The notes below the pieces were generated by a model. The model saw only the letters and a list, made by a program, of their open reading frames with translations. It was not told the origin of the DNA and did no database searches. A stretch of 64,000 nt of DNA from Megamerina dolium (Eukaryota > Arthropoda > Insecta > Diptera > Megamerinidae). The stretch covers positions 27,985,253 to 28,049,252 of the forward strand of contig OY978525.1 in assembly GCA_963854835.1 (NCBI GenBank), in the 5' to 3' direction. Both the position numbers and the translations under genes were made by a program. Shown here piece by piece: positions 37,561-49,870 of this stretch. Positions within the stretch are counted from its first letter, which is position 1. The number at the start of each line of letters is the position of its first letter.

Positions 37561-38119
37561 TTAAGAGTCTCGACAAAAATTGATTGTTTGGCTGCGAAGT
37601 TATGATGAGTCCTAAAGGCTAAAGACGAGGAAGTTTATGCTGTATGTTTGATGAAATTGGAAGGAACATCATACATCGTTAACAGTTTCAGTCCAAGTTG
37701 CTCAAACGGTTAACATAGACGATTAAATATTTTTGGAGACGTATCAATAACTGAGCACGTCGCAGAGAAAAGTTTTAATTTTCGATCGATCATTTTGACG
37801 GTCTCTATGTGGAATAAAAATTACTTAGCTTAGGCAAAACCTAAGACATACGGTGGTCGATGGTCGAACGAAATACCACAAATTGGATTTAATAAAGATA
37901 TTTGAAGAATTTTTTTAAAATAGTTTATACTTTATTGGATCTTCTAACATATGCTTAGAACTAACAATAAATTTTCAAAAAAGAATTCACATTTGGAAAT
38001 TACATATACTCGTATATATGTATACTTTATTTACCAAATACTCATTGCCAATGCTTTGAACTATTACGGTTTAGCAAAGAGATATGATATAAATCATATA
38101 CAACACACTGAAATTGGCT
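37561..38119. other. Probable further transposon debris, unassigned
   Basis: Around 37,640-37,870 short protein-like stretches appear on the plus strand, but no block is diagnostic. The plus frame at 37,951-38,301 is largely antisense to a Jockey remnant and is not a gene. Confidence 0.35.
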
Positions 38120-39130
38120 TCCATTTTGAAAAGTCCTTCCTCTTTAGGCGGATACGATATTGGCTTTTAAGTATGCGTAACGCCAAAGAATTGGGATGCC
38201 TTTTAACATTCGATAGAGATGCAACACCCCACAGTTGGATACCTTATGGCTTTAATGTCTGCCTTAGTAGACAGTCGGTAGTTCTTTATAATCTAGTTTG
38301 AGCTTGGACTGTCTGTTTAAGAGCAAGGCCAATTCAGCAGATGGCCCAATACGCTTCCTTGTGGTACTCCAGCGTAAATAGGGTATCCAATTGAGGTGAA
38401 GTATTTACTTCTTACCACAAATTGCCGACCTGAAAGCTAACTTTCTAGTAGCTTGAGGATGTTGGAAGGCAATATGGTATATTCTTTAATTTGTGCAGAA
38501 GTCTTTCATGCCAGACCTTATTAACCGCCTGGGTTATATCGAGAAATACTGCGGAATAGTAGTGCTTCCTTTCGTATGTTTCTTGTATAGTGTTTACAAC
38601 GCAGTGGACTTGCTCGATAGTACTGTGCTTCTCTCGGAAACCAAACTGATGCTCAGGTATGATGCTTTTGGATGGATGGGACTGTAGGACCCGACGTTTG
38701 TGGGACCTTTTCCAACTTTGCTGATAATTTGGGAAGTTTTCCATGATTGCGAAAAGCAAGCGGTGCGAATTATTGCATTAGATGCTATACAGCTATCTCT
38801 GGGAGCTGTTGGATCATTTGTCCTGTAATAAAATCCCGTCCTGGAGATTTTTGTGGGTTGAGTCCTATGATCGCGTTTATAAGCTCTTTTTTCGAGATCT
38901 ATTCACGCTAACGATCTCGATTGTTAGCGTTAGCATGATAGCGGAGTATCGAGGCTCCACATTTTGGGTAAACACTGGCAGTAGATGATTGGCAAAGGCA
39001 ACTACCTTTTCTGCATCAGATTTTGCCCAATCACCATTGGGAAGACGCATTGTAGACACCGCTAGTATAGGCCTTTTTAGTTTTCTAACTAGGACAGAGG
39101 ATCTCAACATATTCATGAAACTCACAGGTT
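38120..39130 (-). pseudogene. Jockey-clade LINE remnant with internal deletion
   Basis: On the minus strand, in order: PILAVSTMRLPNGDWAKSDA and the EKVVAFANHL block (38,877-39,125) from the linker before the RT; then IIPEHQFGFREKHSTIEQVH and YYSAVFLDITQAVNKVWHE (38,445-38,759), which is RT domains 1-3 with the first catalytic Asp region; then AGVPQGSVLG near 38,360; then directly YGIQLWGVASLSNV (38,190-38,300) from well after the catalytic core. The FADD box is therefore lost in a deletion between the last two blocks. There are frameshifts between all pieces. Confidence 0.85.
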
Positions 39131-39984
39131 TCTTTCTCTTTTAAAAGACGATGAAGTTTTTTGGTATTGTATAATTGGTATTTTGATATACATTATTCAC
39201 TTGAGGAATATTGTACATTTTAATAATTTTCTTAAAGTTTTCCGACAAAGTTTCGGAAACAAATATTTTATAAGAAGAAGTCAATGAGTTTCATAAATTA
39301 AATGGCTTCTCAGTTAGTAACCAAGTAATAATTATAATACTTATGTAAGTACTTGTGGTTATATTTAAACATCTCACTCATTTTCCTCTATCGTTCTTTT
39401 TCTATCTCTCTTTCCCAGAGATAGTTCCTTTCTACTTTCAAAGTCATCATGAATAGGCAACCCGAGTAAAAAATTTCACAAAGAAAGTGTAACAATTCCA
39501 ATAATACGAGTGTTATTGGATATTTGTTTATTTTTGTTATTGTTGCTTTTTATGTTATATACTTTTGTACTATACTTGTTGTGTATATTTACAACAAAAC
39601 ATAAAAACTGGCCACAATTAAAATTGTTGCCAGTAAACTTACTGCATACCTATAAATTAGTAATATCATAAAAAGAGAAATACCAAAGCATATAATTGAG
39701 ACTTTGGTTAAAATAAATACTTCAAAAGTACTATTTCCAAGAATTTAATTTCTAATTAGTTGTTATTTTCTATTTATTATTATTATTTTTTTTTTTTCTT
39801 TGTAACTTGTTGGTTTTTGTTTCTTTGTTCTTCTGTTGTAATTTTTATGCATAAAATTTCATATATTTTTTACATCTCTTCAACGCAAAAATCTTAATTT
39901 TGTCTGATTACAAGTTCAGTGTAAAACATGGCCAATATCAAGTCACAAATATCATTTTTTTGTAAAATGGTTATCTTAAAGTAT
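39131..39984. other. Intergenic stretch, nothing recognised
   Basis: AT-rich with poly(T) near 39,786. From about 39,900 it starts to resemble 54,640-54,770, so the old repeat listed next may begin earlier than I placed it. Confidence 0.45.
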
Positions 39985-41570
39985 TGTTTTACACCAAACT
40001 AGAAGTCGGCCAAAATTAAAGTTTTTCCGTTGGAGAGAAAAAATTAAATCTTGTAACATGCATTTTTTGTTTGGAGAAAATAGTTGGTCTTTCTTCAAAG
40101 ATATGGAATTTCTCTTTCGTTTGATACCCACATCATTATACTGCGTGAAGTATAAAAATGGCCTTACAGTCGGCTGGGGCCGACCAAATTATACCCTGCA
40201 TATGTAGAGGTATATATAAAAAGTTTGCTCGTATATCCATCCTTTTCTTCCACTACTTTGTATAGGAGCTACATTAAGAACCAGGCTACCTCACCAATTT
40301 TTGAGGAATAATTTCTGCCTATAATACTAAACTACCTAGGTTGCAATGGGTTGACCTAGGCGTATTATTTAGTAAGTTATGAGTGTTTTAATGTTTAAGA
40401 TAAATCCAAAATTTTGTACGGAAGCTATATAAAAAGTGGGAGTAGCTTGTATATCTAATTAATTTTTCAATATCAATCCACTCCTTAAATTTGGTTGTCC
40501 TACGTTGAATAGTTCGTAAGTTATAGCTGTTTAATTTTTTTTTAATTTTCCAAACTTTGTATGGAAGCCCAATTAAGAAGTGGGTGTGGCATATTGATTT
40601 TTTGTCAGATTATTTTTGACTACCATATTACCCGAAGCATTAATTATAATTGTTCTAGACAGAAGGATACAAGAATTTCAGTCATTTTGTACGGGGGCTA
40701 CGATAAACAGTGGGCGTGTCGAGCCCATTTCCTGTAAGCCTAGTTGCTCATACAACACTAATCCATACCTTAAATCTTGTCCTATGCTAAATGGTTTGTA
40801 AGTTATGAAGCTTAAAAGTTTTAGTTTAATTCCCTCGACTTTGTATGGGAGGCCGTGGCACACTGATTTTCTGCCAGATTATTTCCGACTACGATATTAA
40901 TTTAAGTGTCAATTATGGTTATTCTAGGCAGAAGATTGCCGAAGTAACAGCTGTTTCAATTTAAAAGAAACACAGACACTTTGTATGGGAGCTACGCTAA
41001 AAAGTGGGCGTGGCTCACCCATTTTTGGCGACGTTATATAGTAGTATAATATAACTCTATGTGCCAAATATTGTTGTCCCAAGTGGTATATTGTGTGAGT
41101 TATAGCAAGTTAAAAATTTTGAAAATTCCGAGGTTAGTCGCTTTGAATGCTTGGTGTGGGCGTGGCTATTGACCGATCATGTCCAATATCAATCCCCTCC
41201 TTACTCTTGAATCATAGGTTACTTGTGCCAAATTTCGTCGAAATAGCTCAATATTTAGTCAAGTTATCGTGCGAACCAGCCAGGTGACAGACAGACGGAC
41301 GGACGGACGGACGGACGGACGGACATCGTTAAATCGAAAATTTAATCAACGCTGATCACGAATATATATCTATGTCTATATCTCCGGAGATTCCTTCAAG
41401 TGGACACAAACATCTGACCGAAATGAATATACCATGCATATTGCATTATGCAGGGTATAAAAATTACAAAAAAAAATATTTTTTTGTACAAAAATGTGGG
41501 AAATTGTGAAAATTGATTTCTATAGACCTGTTGATAAAAAAAAATTTCATCCCAAAAACTAGAACAGTGT
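39985..41570 (+). repeat. Old repeat interrupted by a DINE-1-like element
   Basis: The flanks 39,985-40,160 (acaccaaactagaagtcggc, tggagagaa, tttctctttcgtttgata) and 41,460-41,570 (gtgggaaattgtgaaaattg, aatttcat...aaaactagaaca) together match the uninterrupted sequence at 54,770-55,150 in the same order and orientation. The family is unknown. Confidence 0.7.
40163..41459 (-). mobile_element. DINE-1/INE-1-like (Helentron-associated) element, copy 1
   Basis: The element is inverted relative to the 47.2 kb copy. The 3' end (low coordinate) has a stem-loop gtcggc/tggg/gccgac at 40,169-40,184, then the 13-bp inverted repeat tataccctgcata at 40,190-40,202. The 5' end has its exact complement tatgcagggtata at 41,447-41,459. 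A (GGAC)n core lies at about 41,287-41,325, and internal repeats contain gtgggcgtggc. Subterminal 13-bp inverted repeats, a GTCY microsatellite core, internal repeats and a 3' stem-loop are the published architecture of DINE-1 elements. It has no ORF, so it depends on proteins supplied elsewhere. Confidence 0.8.
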
Positions 41571-41649
41571 AATGAAAAAATCTATTTATATAATTTGCTG
41601 TGGAAAAAATGTATTCTTACAAATAAAGCTTTAAAAATAAAAATGATAC

Positions 41650-41655
41650 AAAAAA
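41650..41655 (-). terminator. Pol III terminator of tRNA-Arg
   Basis: A run of six T on the minus strand, 12 nt beyond the tRNA 3' end. Confidence 0.8.
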
Positions 41656-41667
41656 TATCATTGTCAA

Positions 41668-41740
41668 CGATCCTGCCAGGAGTCGAACCTGGAATCTTCT
41701 GATCCGTAGTCAGACGCGTTATCCATTGCGCCACAGGACC
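41668..41740 (-). tRNA. tRNA-Arg, anticodon ACG
   Basis: The 73-nt minus-strand sequence folds as a canonical cloverleaf: acceptor GGTCCTG with CAGGATC; anticodon stem TCTGA/TCAGA around the loop CTACGGA, placing ACG at positions 34-36; T arm CCAGG-TTCGACT-CCTGG; discriminator base G. It is intronless and lacks the encoded CCA, as in eukaryotes. A box TGGCGCAATGG (complement of 41,723-41,733) and B box GGTTCGACTCC (complement of 41,679-41,689) are intact, and a T6 terminator follows. A34 would be deaminated to inosine to read CGU, CGC and CGA. It stands alone, 200 bp from a mobile element. Unlike the SINE heads, it has no retroposon body attached. Confidence 0.97.
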
Positions 41741-43439
41741 ATGTTGCTAATTTTGTCTACACAAAAATAGATAGTCACTTAAGAATAGGCTTATAGATAT
41801 TTATCCACATAAACAGAAAGTATAAATATACATATATATATAGAACGATCATACACGTAATACATGGTAAAGAACATGTATAATTACCGCAGCTAAAGTG
41901 AGAGTGAAAAAGAGAGACCAATACGAAATATTTCAAGCAACTATTTATAAGTTAACGGTCAATAAACGCATATTGTCTAATATCATTGCCAGATTTTGGT
42001 GACGCATAATTAATCTAATCAGCTTACATTTTATTGTTGTTTTAAGTTGTTACTGTTATTTGTTGTTCTTTGTTGCTATTCCATTGTTCATTGTTAATTA
42101 TGTATAATGTAGGTAAATATATCTATAAGAACTCGTTTTTCTACTTTTGTATTACTTAGGTGATGTTTTGATGATACGTCAGTACACTATTTGGTTTTCT
42201 TTTTCATTGTTAAGATGCTCACAAGCAAATATTTAATTAAGAGATGGAATTTTTTTTTTTTTTTTTTTGATATTTCATATTTAGATACACATAGTAGAAT
42301 AGATTAACGTGGCTCAATAAAAAGGTTTGTATTCCTTAGAAAAATCCAACCTAAAAGAAAAATTAATGCCGTATTCGGTTAAAGTCCATCGACTGGCCAA
42401 CTGAACTGATTTTTTTCCGTAAATTCGTTCTTATGAAACGATGTAGAACGTGATTGCAATGCTTTAGACAATACACATTTGTTCAGAAAATGCTTCTGAA
42501 AAACCTTTATGGTAAACTTCAAAAAAGGGATGTCACTAGAGGCCTGTCTAATATAATCGGTTATTATAAATGAAAGAAAAACTGGGCCAATATTTTTCAG
42601 AGTAGTTAGTCCCAAATACGTATGCACTCAATGAAAAACAATTATAATAGACCAACGAAGTCCAGACAGACCTCCACAACTCTCTTTAGTATATGAATTA
42701 AGGTCGAATTAATTAATGTCGAACAATTTTTGGAATAATATCAAAGGATACTTACGATATTATCGAGACATTCTTTTGGTATTACCGAAAATATATTTTT
42801 CGACTTAAAAAAAAACAATTATTTGGACCAAAAAAATTAAAAAACTAGATATTCGAATTCATTCTTAAAACTGTTTGCGAAAAAACTCAATAAAAATTCT
42901 CATAAAAAATCCCTATATTATTGCAAAACATTTTATTATATTTATATTTTATTTTATATTTTATGTTTTATTTTATTAATTTTATTATTACAATTGCAAT
43001 ATTAAAGCCTCCATAACACCGATATTTTGACGTTTTATTAAATTATTTCTTACGATAATTATAAAAATACAACCCTACCATTTGACTGTCATACATAAAT
43101 GTTAACAAAAGTGACAAGTTCTAACATTTTGCAATTTAGCCCAATCGTCTTGAATTTGTAAAAAAATTCGAGATAAATTTGTAAAAATTTTATAACTCTC
43201 TCATAAGCCCTAAAGATTGAAATAAGAGATTTTTCATTAAGCCATAAATTCTTAAATATATGTCCGATCCCTATTCATTTTCTCTCCACAGCATTATTTG
43301 AAACGTACTTAGCACCTATGTAGAGATGGACAGTAGTCGCCTTTACTTATTTATCTTCAATATTTTTTCCATATATACTTACCTTATATCTGGACACCTG
43401 CCATACAAAATGAACGCTAAAACACTTGAAAACCTTAAC
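41741..43439. other. Intergenic stretch, possibly one very old SINE
   Basis: AT-rich. Near 42,485-42,600 aaaatgcttctgaaaaacct, gggatgtcac and gtctaatataa appear in the order of the SINE body, with low similarity. No gene seen. Confidence 0.35.
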
Positions 43440-44065
43440 AACCGATATTTTTTCATGCAGCAGGGCCAAGAACAATCTGAACTGTATGAAAGTTCAGCTG
43501 GTGTACCCCAAGGTAGCGTCTTTACCTACTCTGCACATACGACATACCATCAATTGAAGGAGTCACCATAGGTACCTCTGATGATGATACTGCTGTCTTA
43601 GCAGTTGACACTCTTCCACACTCAGCTTCCTTTAGACTGCAAACAGGGCTAGGCACGATTACTGAGTGGCTAAACAAAAAGGAAAATCAGATTCAATAAT
43701 GCAAAGTCAGTCCAGGTTACATTCATTCACTTTGTCCACTCGTCAAAATCAACGATATAAATATATCCCAAATATCTTGGCATGTATATCGACAGAATAT
43801 TAACCTGGTAAACACATATATTTACCAAGCGAGAAGCTAAAGGTATGAAGATCAAAAATTTACACTGTCTCATAAATCGAAACTCCCAAGTCTGCATCAA
43901 CAGCAAAATGCTTTTGTACTCAGCAATTTCAAAGTTCGTCTGGATGTACGATCTGCATCTGTATGGCCCTGCAGCTATCTCTAATGTTGAAATACTACAA
44001 AGGTTCCACTCAGAGACCCTAAGTCAAGTTATAACAGTCATTTCTTGTTTAAAAGCAAATAAAGA
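43440..44065 (+). pseudogene. Jockey-clade LINE, RT remnant
   Basis: Plus-strand pieces in order: RYFFMQQGQEQSELYES and SAGVPQGSV (43,440-43,530); then, shifted in frame, TSDDDTAVLAVDTLP (about 43,577-43,620), in which the usual FADD/YADD box reads SDDD; then LGTITEWLNK; then, after another shift, MKIKNLHCLINRNSQVC and LYGPAAISNVEILQRF (43,845-44,010). These are RT blocks 4 to the thumb of a Jockey-type element. At least three frameshifts. No tail or duplication was recognised. Confidence 0.8.
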
Positions 44066-46240
44066 AGAGTAAATCGAAATTTGATTTTTTTTTAAAGTAA
44101 CTACAATTAACTAACTACCTAATGCATTACTTGTAGTCGGTTGTGGAGTTTAATAGAAGACAAACACTATTTAATCGAAAAAAAAAACATATTTTGCTTT
44201 GGAACAAGTATTCAAGTATTTGCTCAATGGATTTCATACTAATATACTCACAGTGTATTTTCGTTATTATTGAATCTATCTCCAAGTTCAATTTAAATAT
44301 GAAATATAACCACCAAAATAGCATCTGCTTTTGCATTGATTTTCTTCTAAATAATTTATATTGCGTCACAAATGTATAAATATTTCATGATTTATACTAT
44401 GAAACTAGTCCAAATAACTACATATGTACGTACATTTGGATATACATATAAAGTACTCAAAAGCATTTAGAATAATCATAGAAGTTAAAATCACAAATGT
44501 CATCAAAAATAGACGCAAAAGCGCAAATGAATATGAATAAAATGCGACAATTGCAAAAATAGCAAAAACGGTGTTTTACATTTTGAAATTGAATATGAAA
44601 ATATTTGATAAACGCGACTAATCCGCAACTATGGTAACTACACGTAACTGGAATTACAGCAGCAGTCATCGTTATTGTTGCAGCTACTGTAATATTTACT
44701 ATTGCAGTTGCATAAATTATGATTTTCCGTTGCCATCAGTGTTGCTGGTGTTTTAGATTTGGATTTTTATACCTAAGTGTGTGTGTGTGTGTGTATGACT
44801 CTATGGCATATAACCGTAATACTCGTAATTTGATGTTACACTTTCTCAATATTATAAAATGCACGTAATACTTTGTTCTTTGTATATTGCCTTGCTATTT
44901 TTATTTCCTTCAAAATTCTCGTTACGGTTGAATTATTTTGTTATACAGTGCTTTATTATACTACCTATATATTGATATGCCCTGTACATGTACATGTACT
45001 AACAACATGTATGATAAGAAGCTTGATAGTAAGTAGTAGGTACCTATGTATGCATTGCCTTGTTGTGATGTGATGGCATTCATATATTTTGTGCTGTGCA
45101 TCATCGATTTGATCGTCATGGTATAAAATCTCTAGTGATTGCCATATTCTTAAATTGCCCTACCTCAAGCGGCAAGCAATTTTTCAAATGATATCCTTAC
45201 AACCTTTACTACGATACAAAGTCTTGATATATGTGTATATTCGAATGTTATATGTACGAGTATTTTTTATTTTTTATTTATTTTATTTTTCTATTTTTTA
45301 GCGACCAGAAGTTACGCTTCATGAATTTCAAAAAGAAATTCATCTTCAATTTTTCGTACGAAATAAGCGACAAAAATAAATAATCAAAAAGTAAATGGGA
45401 AGCATGGTAACTCTCCATCAATTTGATATGTGTACACATATTGTACACTCAACAACAACAACATTTTGTTGAGTTCAAAAGCAGCTTGCACAGCACACAA
45501 CAATTTCTTCAGATGCAGGCACACACCAATTTCGTCATAGTCTATTTATTTGCCAACACAAAAAGCGTTGCCTTAACGCTTTCGATATGCTGCTTTCAAT
45601 GATGCCTTCTTGAGCAGCAATCTCCCCTCTTATAACATCATTTCACTGATGGTGTAGGTACACCACTTACCTTATACTACATAGTTCTTGCATTAAACGA
45701 TCCATGACCCCAAAACATCAAGCTCAACTGAAGCAGTTGTCACTCGTCAGCAATGATCCTACTGCATGCAATAAGTAGGTACTACTGCTATACACTACAT
45801 GCTATTTATTACTAATGCTACCATTTACAGATTGATTGTTTATGCATACATATTTGTACTATCTCCATTGTAAACATGTACATATGCAGTCTTTTTGAGC
45901 GAGATCGAGTACAAGTGCATATATGTAATAGTAGTTACCCGCATATATATGCACATTTATTCCTTAATTCATACATACATACATGTATGTCTGCCTCTAT
46001 TCATTCATTCAGACAAACAGACAAATGTACAAATCGGAAATGTTCGACATATTGATAAGATATCCCCAAAATGATTCAAACATAAATTGTCCATGAATTA
46101 CGTTCGAATGAAGCAAATATTTATATTAGATGTGTACAAATTTTCAAAATACGCTTTTTGAGTTGAAAATTCTATCAAAGGCACTAATAACTATTGCAAT
46201 ATTGAAGAGTTTTTTCTAAGCCATTTGATTAATTTTTGCT
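44066..46240. other. Intergenic stretch, nothing recognised
   Basis: AT-rich with a short (GT)n at about 44,778-44,794 and CATA repeats near 45,970. Frames at 44,127-44,379 overlap in antisense and lack motifs. Confidence 0.5.
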
Positions 46241-46253
46241 AGTAGTCCTCGAT

Positions 46254-47084
46254 TCCACACAATGCCAGAGAACTGCAGCTTGAGGACCTGGACTTTGCCG
46301 ATGACATTTGTCTCCTCTCGCACAAATTCTCCGATATGCAAGCGAAGGCGAACAGTTTAGTCGCGCTGGCACTCACCGTCGGATTAGAGATAAATATTAC
46401 GAAGACCAAAGCGATGAGAATCAATCATTCCAATAGAAGCCATATAATGATTGACGGCTGTGCGATTGAGTTCGTCGAAAGTTTCTGCTACCTCGGTGGC
46501 ACGATAGCAACAGACGGGGGAGCTAAGGAGGATGCTAACTGCAGGCTAAGCAAAGCAAAGACAGCATTTGGCCGGCTAAAATCAGTATGGGCAAATTCCC
46601 AATTATCCAGACGCACGAAATTACGAATATTGTCCGCATGTGTGAAATCGACACTACTGTACGGAAGTGAAACATGGCTGATCTTGAACTCCATCACGCA
46701 GAGACTGCAAGCTTTCGTCAACAAGTGTTTGAGGATCATTTGTAGAATTTTCTGGCCTAACACTATTTCAAACGAGGCACTATGGCGTCTGACGAGCGAA
46801 GAGCCCAGACTGATCCAGATTAAGCGTAGAAAGTGACGTTGAATTGGCCACACGCTAAGAAAGCAGCCAGATAGCATCACGCGAATGTCGCTTGAGTGGA
46901 ACCCGCAGGGGAGCAGAGGCCGCGGACGACCAAGAAACACCTGGAGACGATCAAAACTGGGTGAGCTAGCTGCTGCCGGTATCACATGGGAAGGCACTAG
47001 ATCAACTGCCCAAAACCGTGTGCGATGGCGAAGCCTTGTGGAGGCCCTATGCTCCAATTAAGAGTTTAAAGGAGAAAAAAAAAA
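46254..47084 (+). mobile_element. RTE-like LINE insertion, 5'-truncated, 13-bp target duplication
   Basis: It is bounded by a perfect duplication agtagtcctcgat (46,241-46,253 and 47,085-47,097) and ends in a short A-run after gagtttaaaggag. The 831-bp insert holds the catalytic FADD box (46,294-46,305, in LDFADDICLLS). The downstream frame to 46,836 has YLGGTIATDGG, LLYGSETWLI and WPNTISNEALWRLTSEEPR, and after the stops it continues RGRGRPRNTWRR and NRVRWRSLVEALCSN. This pattern is that of RTE/BovB-type endonuclease-RT LINEs. Two codons that are TGG in the sister copy are TGA here (46,834-46,836 and 46,840-46,842), so the frame is dead. The intact duplication shows the insertion is fairly young. 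Confidence 0.9.
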
Positions 47085-47247
47085 AGTAGTCCTCGATAAG
47101 TCCATAAATTAGTTTTTCTTTGGGGGAGACGAGATATTTTTAAAAAAAAAATCACAGAAGTTGAAGTTTATAGAACAGCCTTTTTCTTTTTTTTTTAATA
47201 TTTTTGTTGTTCCTTTTTCCCTTTTTTTTTGTTGTTTTTTCAATTTT

Positions 47248-48826
47248 TATACCCTGCATAATGCAATATGCATGGTATATTCATTTCGGTCAGATGTTTG
47301 TGTCCACTTGAAGGAATCTCCGGAGATATAGACATGGATATATATTCGTGATCAGCGTCGATTAAATTTTCGATTTAACGATGTCCGTCCGTCCGTCCGT
47401 CCGTCCGTCCGTCCGTCTGTCTGTCACCTGGCTGGTTCGCACGATAACTTGAGTAAATATTGAGCTATTTCGATGAAATTTGGCATAAGTAATCTATGAT
47501 CCAAGGGTACGGAGGGGATTGATATTGGGCATGATCGGTCAATAACCACGCCCACACCAAGCATTCAAAGCGACTAACCTCGAAATTTTCAAAATCTTTA
47601 ACTTGCTATTACTCACACAATATACCACTTGGGACAACAATATTTTGCACATAGAGTTATATTATACTACTATATAATCTCACCAAAAGTGGATGAGCCA
47701 TGCCTACTTTCTAGCGTAGCTCCCATACAAAGTGTCTGTACTTCTTTTAAATTGAAACAGCTGTAACTTCTACAATCTTCTGTCCAGAATAACCATAATT
47801 GACACTTAGATTAACACGGTAGTTGGAAATAATATGGCAGAAAATCAATGTGCCACGCCCACTCCTTTTTGGGTCTCCCATACAAAGTTGCGGAAATTAA
47901 AAAAAATGTTACCGGTTATAACTTGCAAACTATTCAGCGTAGAATAACGAGATTTAAGGTGTGGATTAGTAATGTACGAGCAACTAGGCTCACAGGAAAT
48001 GGGCGCACCACGCCCAGTGTTTATCGTAGCCCCCATACAAATTTTAAATTGAAACAGCTGTAACTTCGGCAATCTTCTGTCTAGAATAACCATAATTGAC
48101 ACTTAAATTAATATCGTAGTCGGCAAAAATCTGGCAGAAAATCAGTGTGCCACGCCCACTCCTTCATGGGTCTCCCATACAAAGTCGAGTGAATTAACCT
48201 AAAATTTTAATCTCCATAGCTTACAAACCATTTAGCCTAGGACAACGAGACTTAGGGTATGGATTAGTATTGTACGAGCAACTAGGCTCACAGAAAATGG
48301 GCGCACCACGCCCAGTGTTTATCGTAGCCCCCATACAAATTTTAAATTGAAACAGCTGTAACTTAGGCAATCTTATGTCTACAATAACCATAATTGACAC
48401 TTAAATTAATATCGTAGTCGGAAATAATCTGACGAAAAATCAGCGTACCACGCCCACTTCTTATTGGGGCTCCCATACAAAGTTGAGGAAATTAAACAAA
48501 AATGTTAACCACCATAACTTAGAAACTATTCAACGTAGGACACCAAATTTAAGGTGTGGATTAACATTGAAAAATTAATTGGATTTACTAGAAAGTGGTA
48601 AGCCACGCCCACTTTTTATATAGCTCTCATACTAAGCCTCGGAATTATCTTAAAATCCTTTTACTTCGTCAAAGTCAACCATATTTCGGGTGTAAATTAG
48701 TAGTATATGCAAAAATTGTTTCTCGAAAAGTGGAAATAAAAGAAAAGTTGGATATTCGAGTAAACTTTTTATATATAAATCTACATATGCAGGGTATAGT
48801 TTGGTCGGCCCCAGCCGACTGTAAGG
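47248..48826 (+). mobile_element. DINE-1/INE-1-like (Helentron-associated) element, copy 2 (about 1.58 kb)
   Basis: The 5' 13-bp repeat tataccctgcata is at 47,248-47,260, followed by aaggaatctccggagatata, then a (GTCC)n/(GTCT)n core at 47,383-47,424. Next come the conserved ttcgcacgataacttgag block, three internal repeats, the 3' repeat tatgcagggtata (48,786-48,798), and the stem-loop gtcggc/ccca/gccgac (48,804-48,819), ending near gtaagg. It sits between T-rich sequences on both sides, compatible with insertion between T residues as described for Helentrons. It is about 280 bp longer than copy 1 and has no coding capacity. Confidence 0.82.
47697..48596 (+). repeat. Three tandem units of about 298 bp inside the DINE-1-like element
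   Basis: The phrase gggcgcaccacgcccagtgt starts at 48,001 and 48,299, a period of 298 bp. A more diverged unit precedes at 47,697. Each unit contains gaaacagctgtaactt, ataaccataattgacactta, gtgccacgcccactcc-like and gtacgagcaactaggctcac blocks. Only the central unit pair is very similar. Confidence 0.85.
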
Positions 48827-49553
48827 AGATTTTTTTTTTTTTTATTATCTATTTTTATATTTTTTTTCTATTTGTTTTATTTCTCTCGTCTTTTCTTTTA
48901 TTTATTTTTTTTTATATTGCATAGAAAATATTTCTTTTCTTTTTTTCTTTGTTTTTCTTTTTTCCTATTTTAATTTTAATTTTTTTGTTTTTTTTTTACG
49001 CTGTAGTAGCGCACTAGCAATAAATTCACCCACGCCAGAACCACTTTCGCATTTCTTTAGGGTTCACCATTGTTATCATGCTATTTTCATAACATTGAGT
49101 ACTTGCAATTTCGCAATCTTACCTTATGTCTTTTGATATTAAACTTAAGAACATGTTTAATACTCTACGATATTTGGACATATCTAAGGTATATATATAT
49201 GAGTTTATTATATTCCTTTAATATCTCAAAAGTTAATTGTTGATATTTTTTGTGAAAATTCCAGATAATTTTTGAACATCTCTAATGTATATATAAGATC
49301 TTATTATGTACCACTTAGATCCAGGAAAGGCTACAAAAATGTATGCAAGCGGGATTTGAAATATTTCATAAGTTAAAAGCTTTACTTCGACATAAATTAA
49401 GCACTAAGAGCTTCCAAAAATTTTTGCCGATTATCTCTGCCACTACAGTTGTGCATGTACAATTTTAAGAGTTTTGAAAGGGAAATGCTTAAATTTATTA
49501 GACCATTCCAAACGACAGAACTTTGGAGATATTTTATTTTGTAACAGAACTCT
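48827..49553. other. T-rich then AT-rich intergenic DNA
   Basis: Long T-rich tracts to about 49,000, then sequence without recognisable features. Confidence 0.5.
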
Positions 49554-49870
49554 GGTGATTACCGTAACTCAGTCGTTAGTGCGTTGCTATTCTGAACTGT
49601 AGATCGTGGGTTCAATCACCGACTGTGACAACTTTAATATCGAAAAGATTTTTTTTTCCAAAACGATACCCACCTATCAGCAAGCAATTGGCAATTTTTC
49701 CAGCAGTAACAATTTGCCATGTGGCGAAACTCAGTAAAAGTTATGTCACAAAGGTTCTACCGTTCTGTACCGGCTAATATAAGTAGGATCCTACTAATAT
49801 AAGCCAAAATCTAACATATACAGCAGCTCTTCGAGGTCTATAAGTGCCTTATAAAAAAAGCAAACAATCA
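49554..49870 (+). mobile_element. tRNA-derived SINE, type A-like, worn tail
   Basis: The head is ggtgattaccgtaactcagt, with A box taactcagtcg and B-box-like gggttcaatcacc (near 49,607). The body lacks about 20 bp near 49,720. The tail is reduced to gctcttcgaggtctataagt. The flanks acagaactct (about 49,544) and acagagctct (about 49,872) form a probable 10-bp target duplication with one mismatch. Confidence 0.85.

Noticed and set aside
37951..38301. 116-codon plus-strand open frame
   Set aside because: Its second half is antisense to a Jockey reverse transcriptase block (YGIQLWGVASLSNV on the minus strand). The plus translation has no motif.
41287..41325. (GGAC)n run as a CRISPR-like or regulatory array
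   Set aside because: It is the microsatellite core of a DINE-1-like element, matching (GTCC)n at 47,383-47,424 on the other strand.
42440..42600. Very old SINE copy
   Set aside because: The order of short words fits the SINE body, but similarity is too low to separate from chance without alignment.
46488..47057. 189-codon minus-strand open frame
   Set aside because: It lies fully antisense to the RTE-like reverse transcriptase of 46,254-47,084, which has clear RT motifs and a target duplication.
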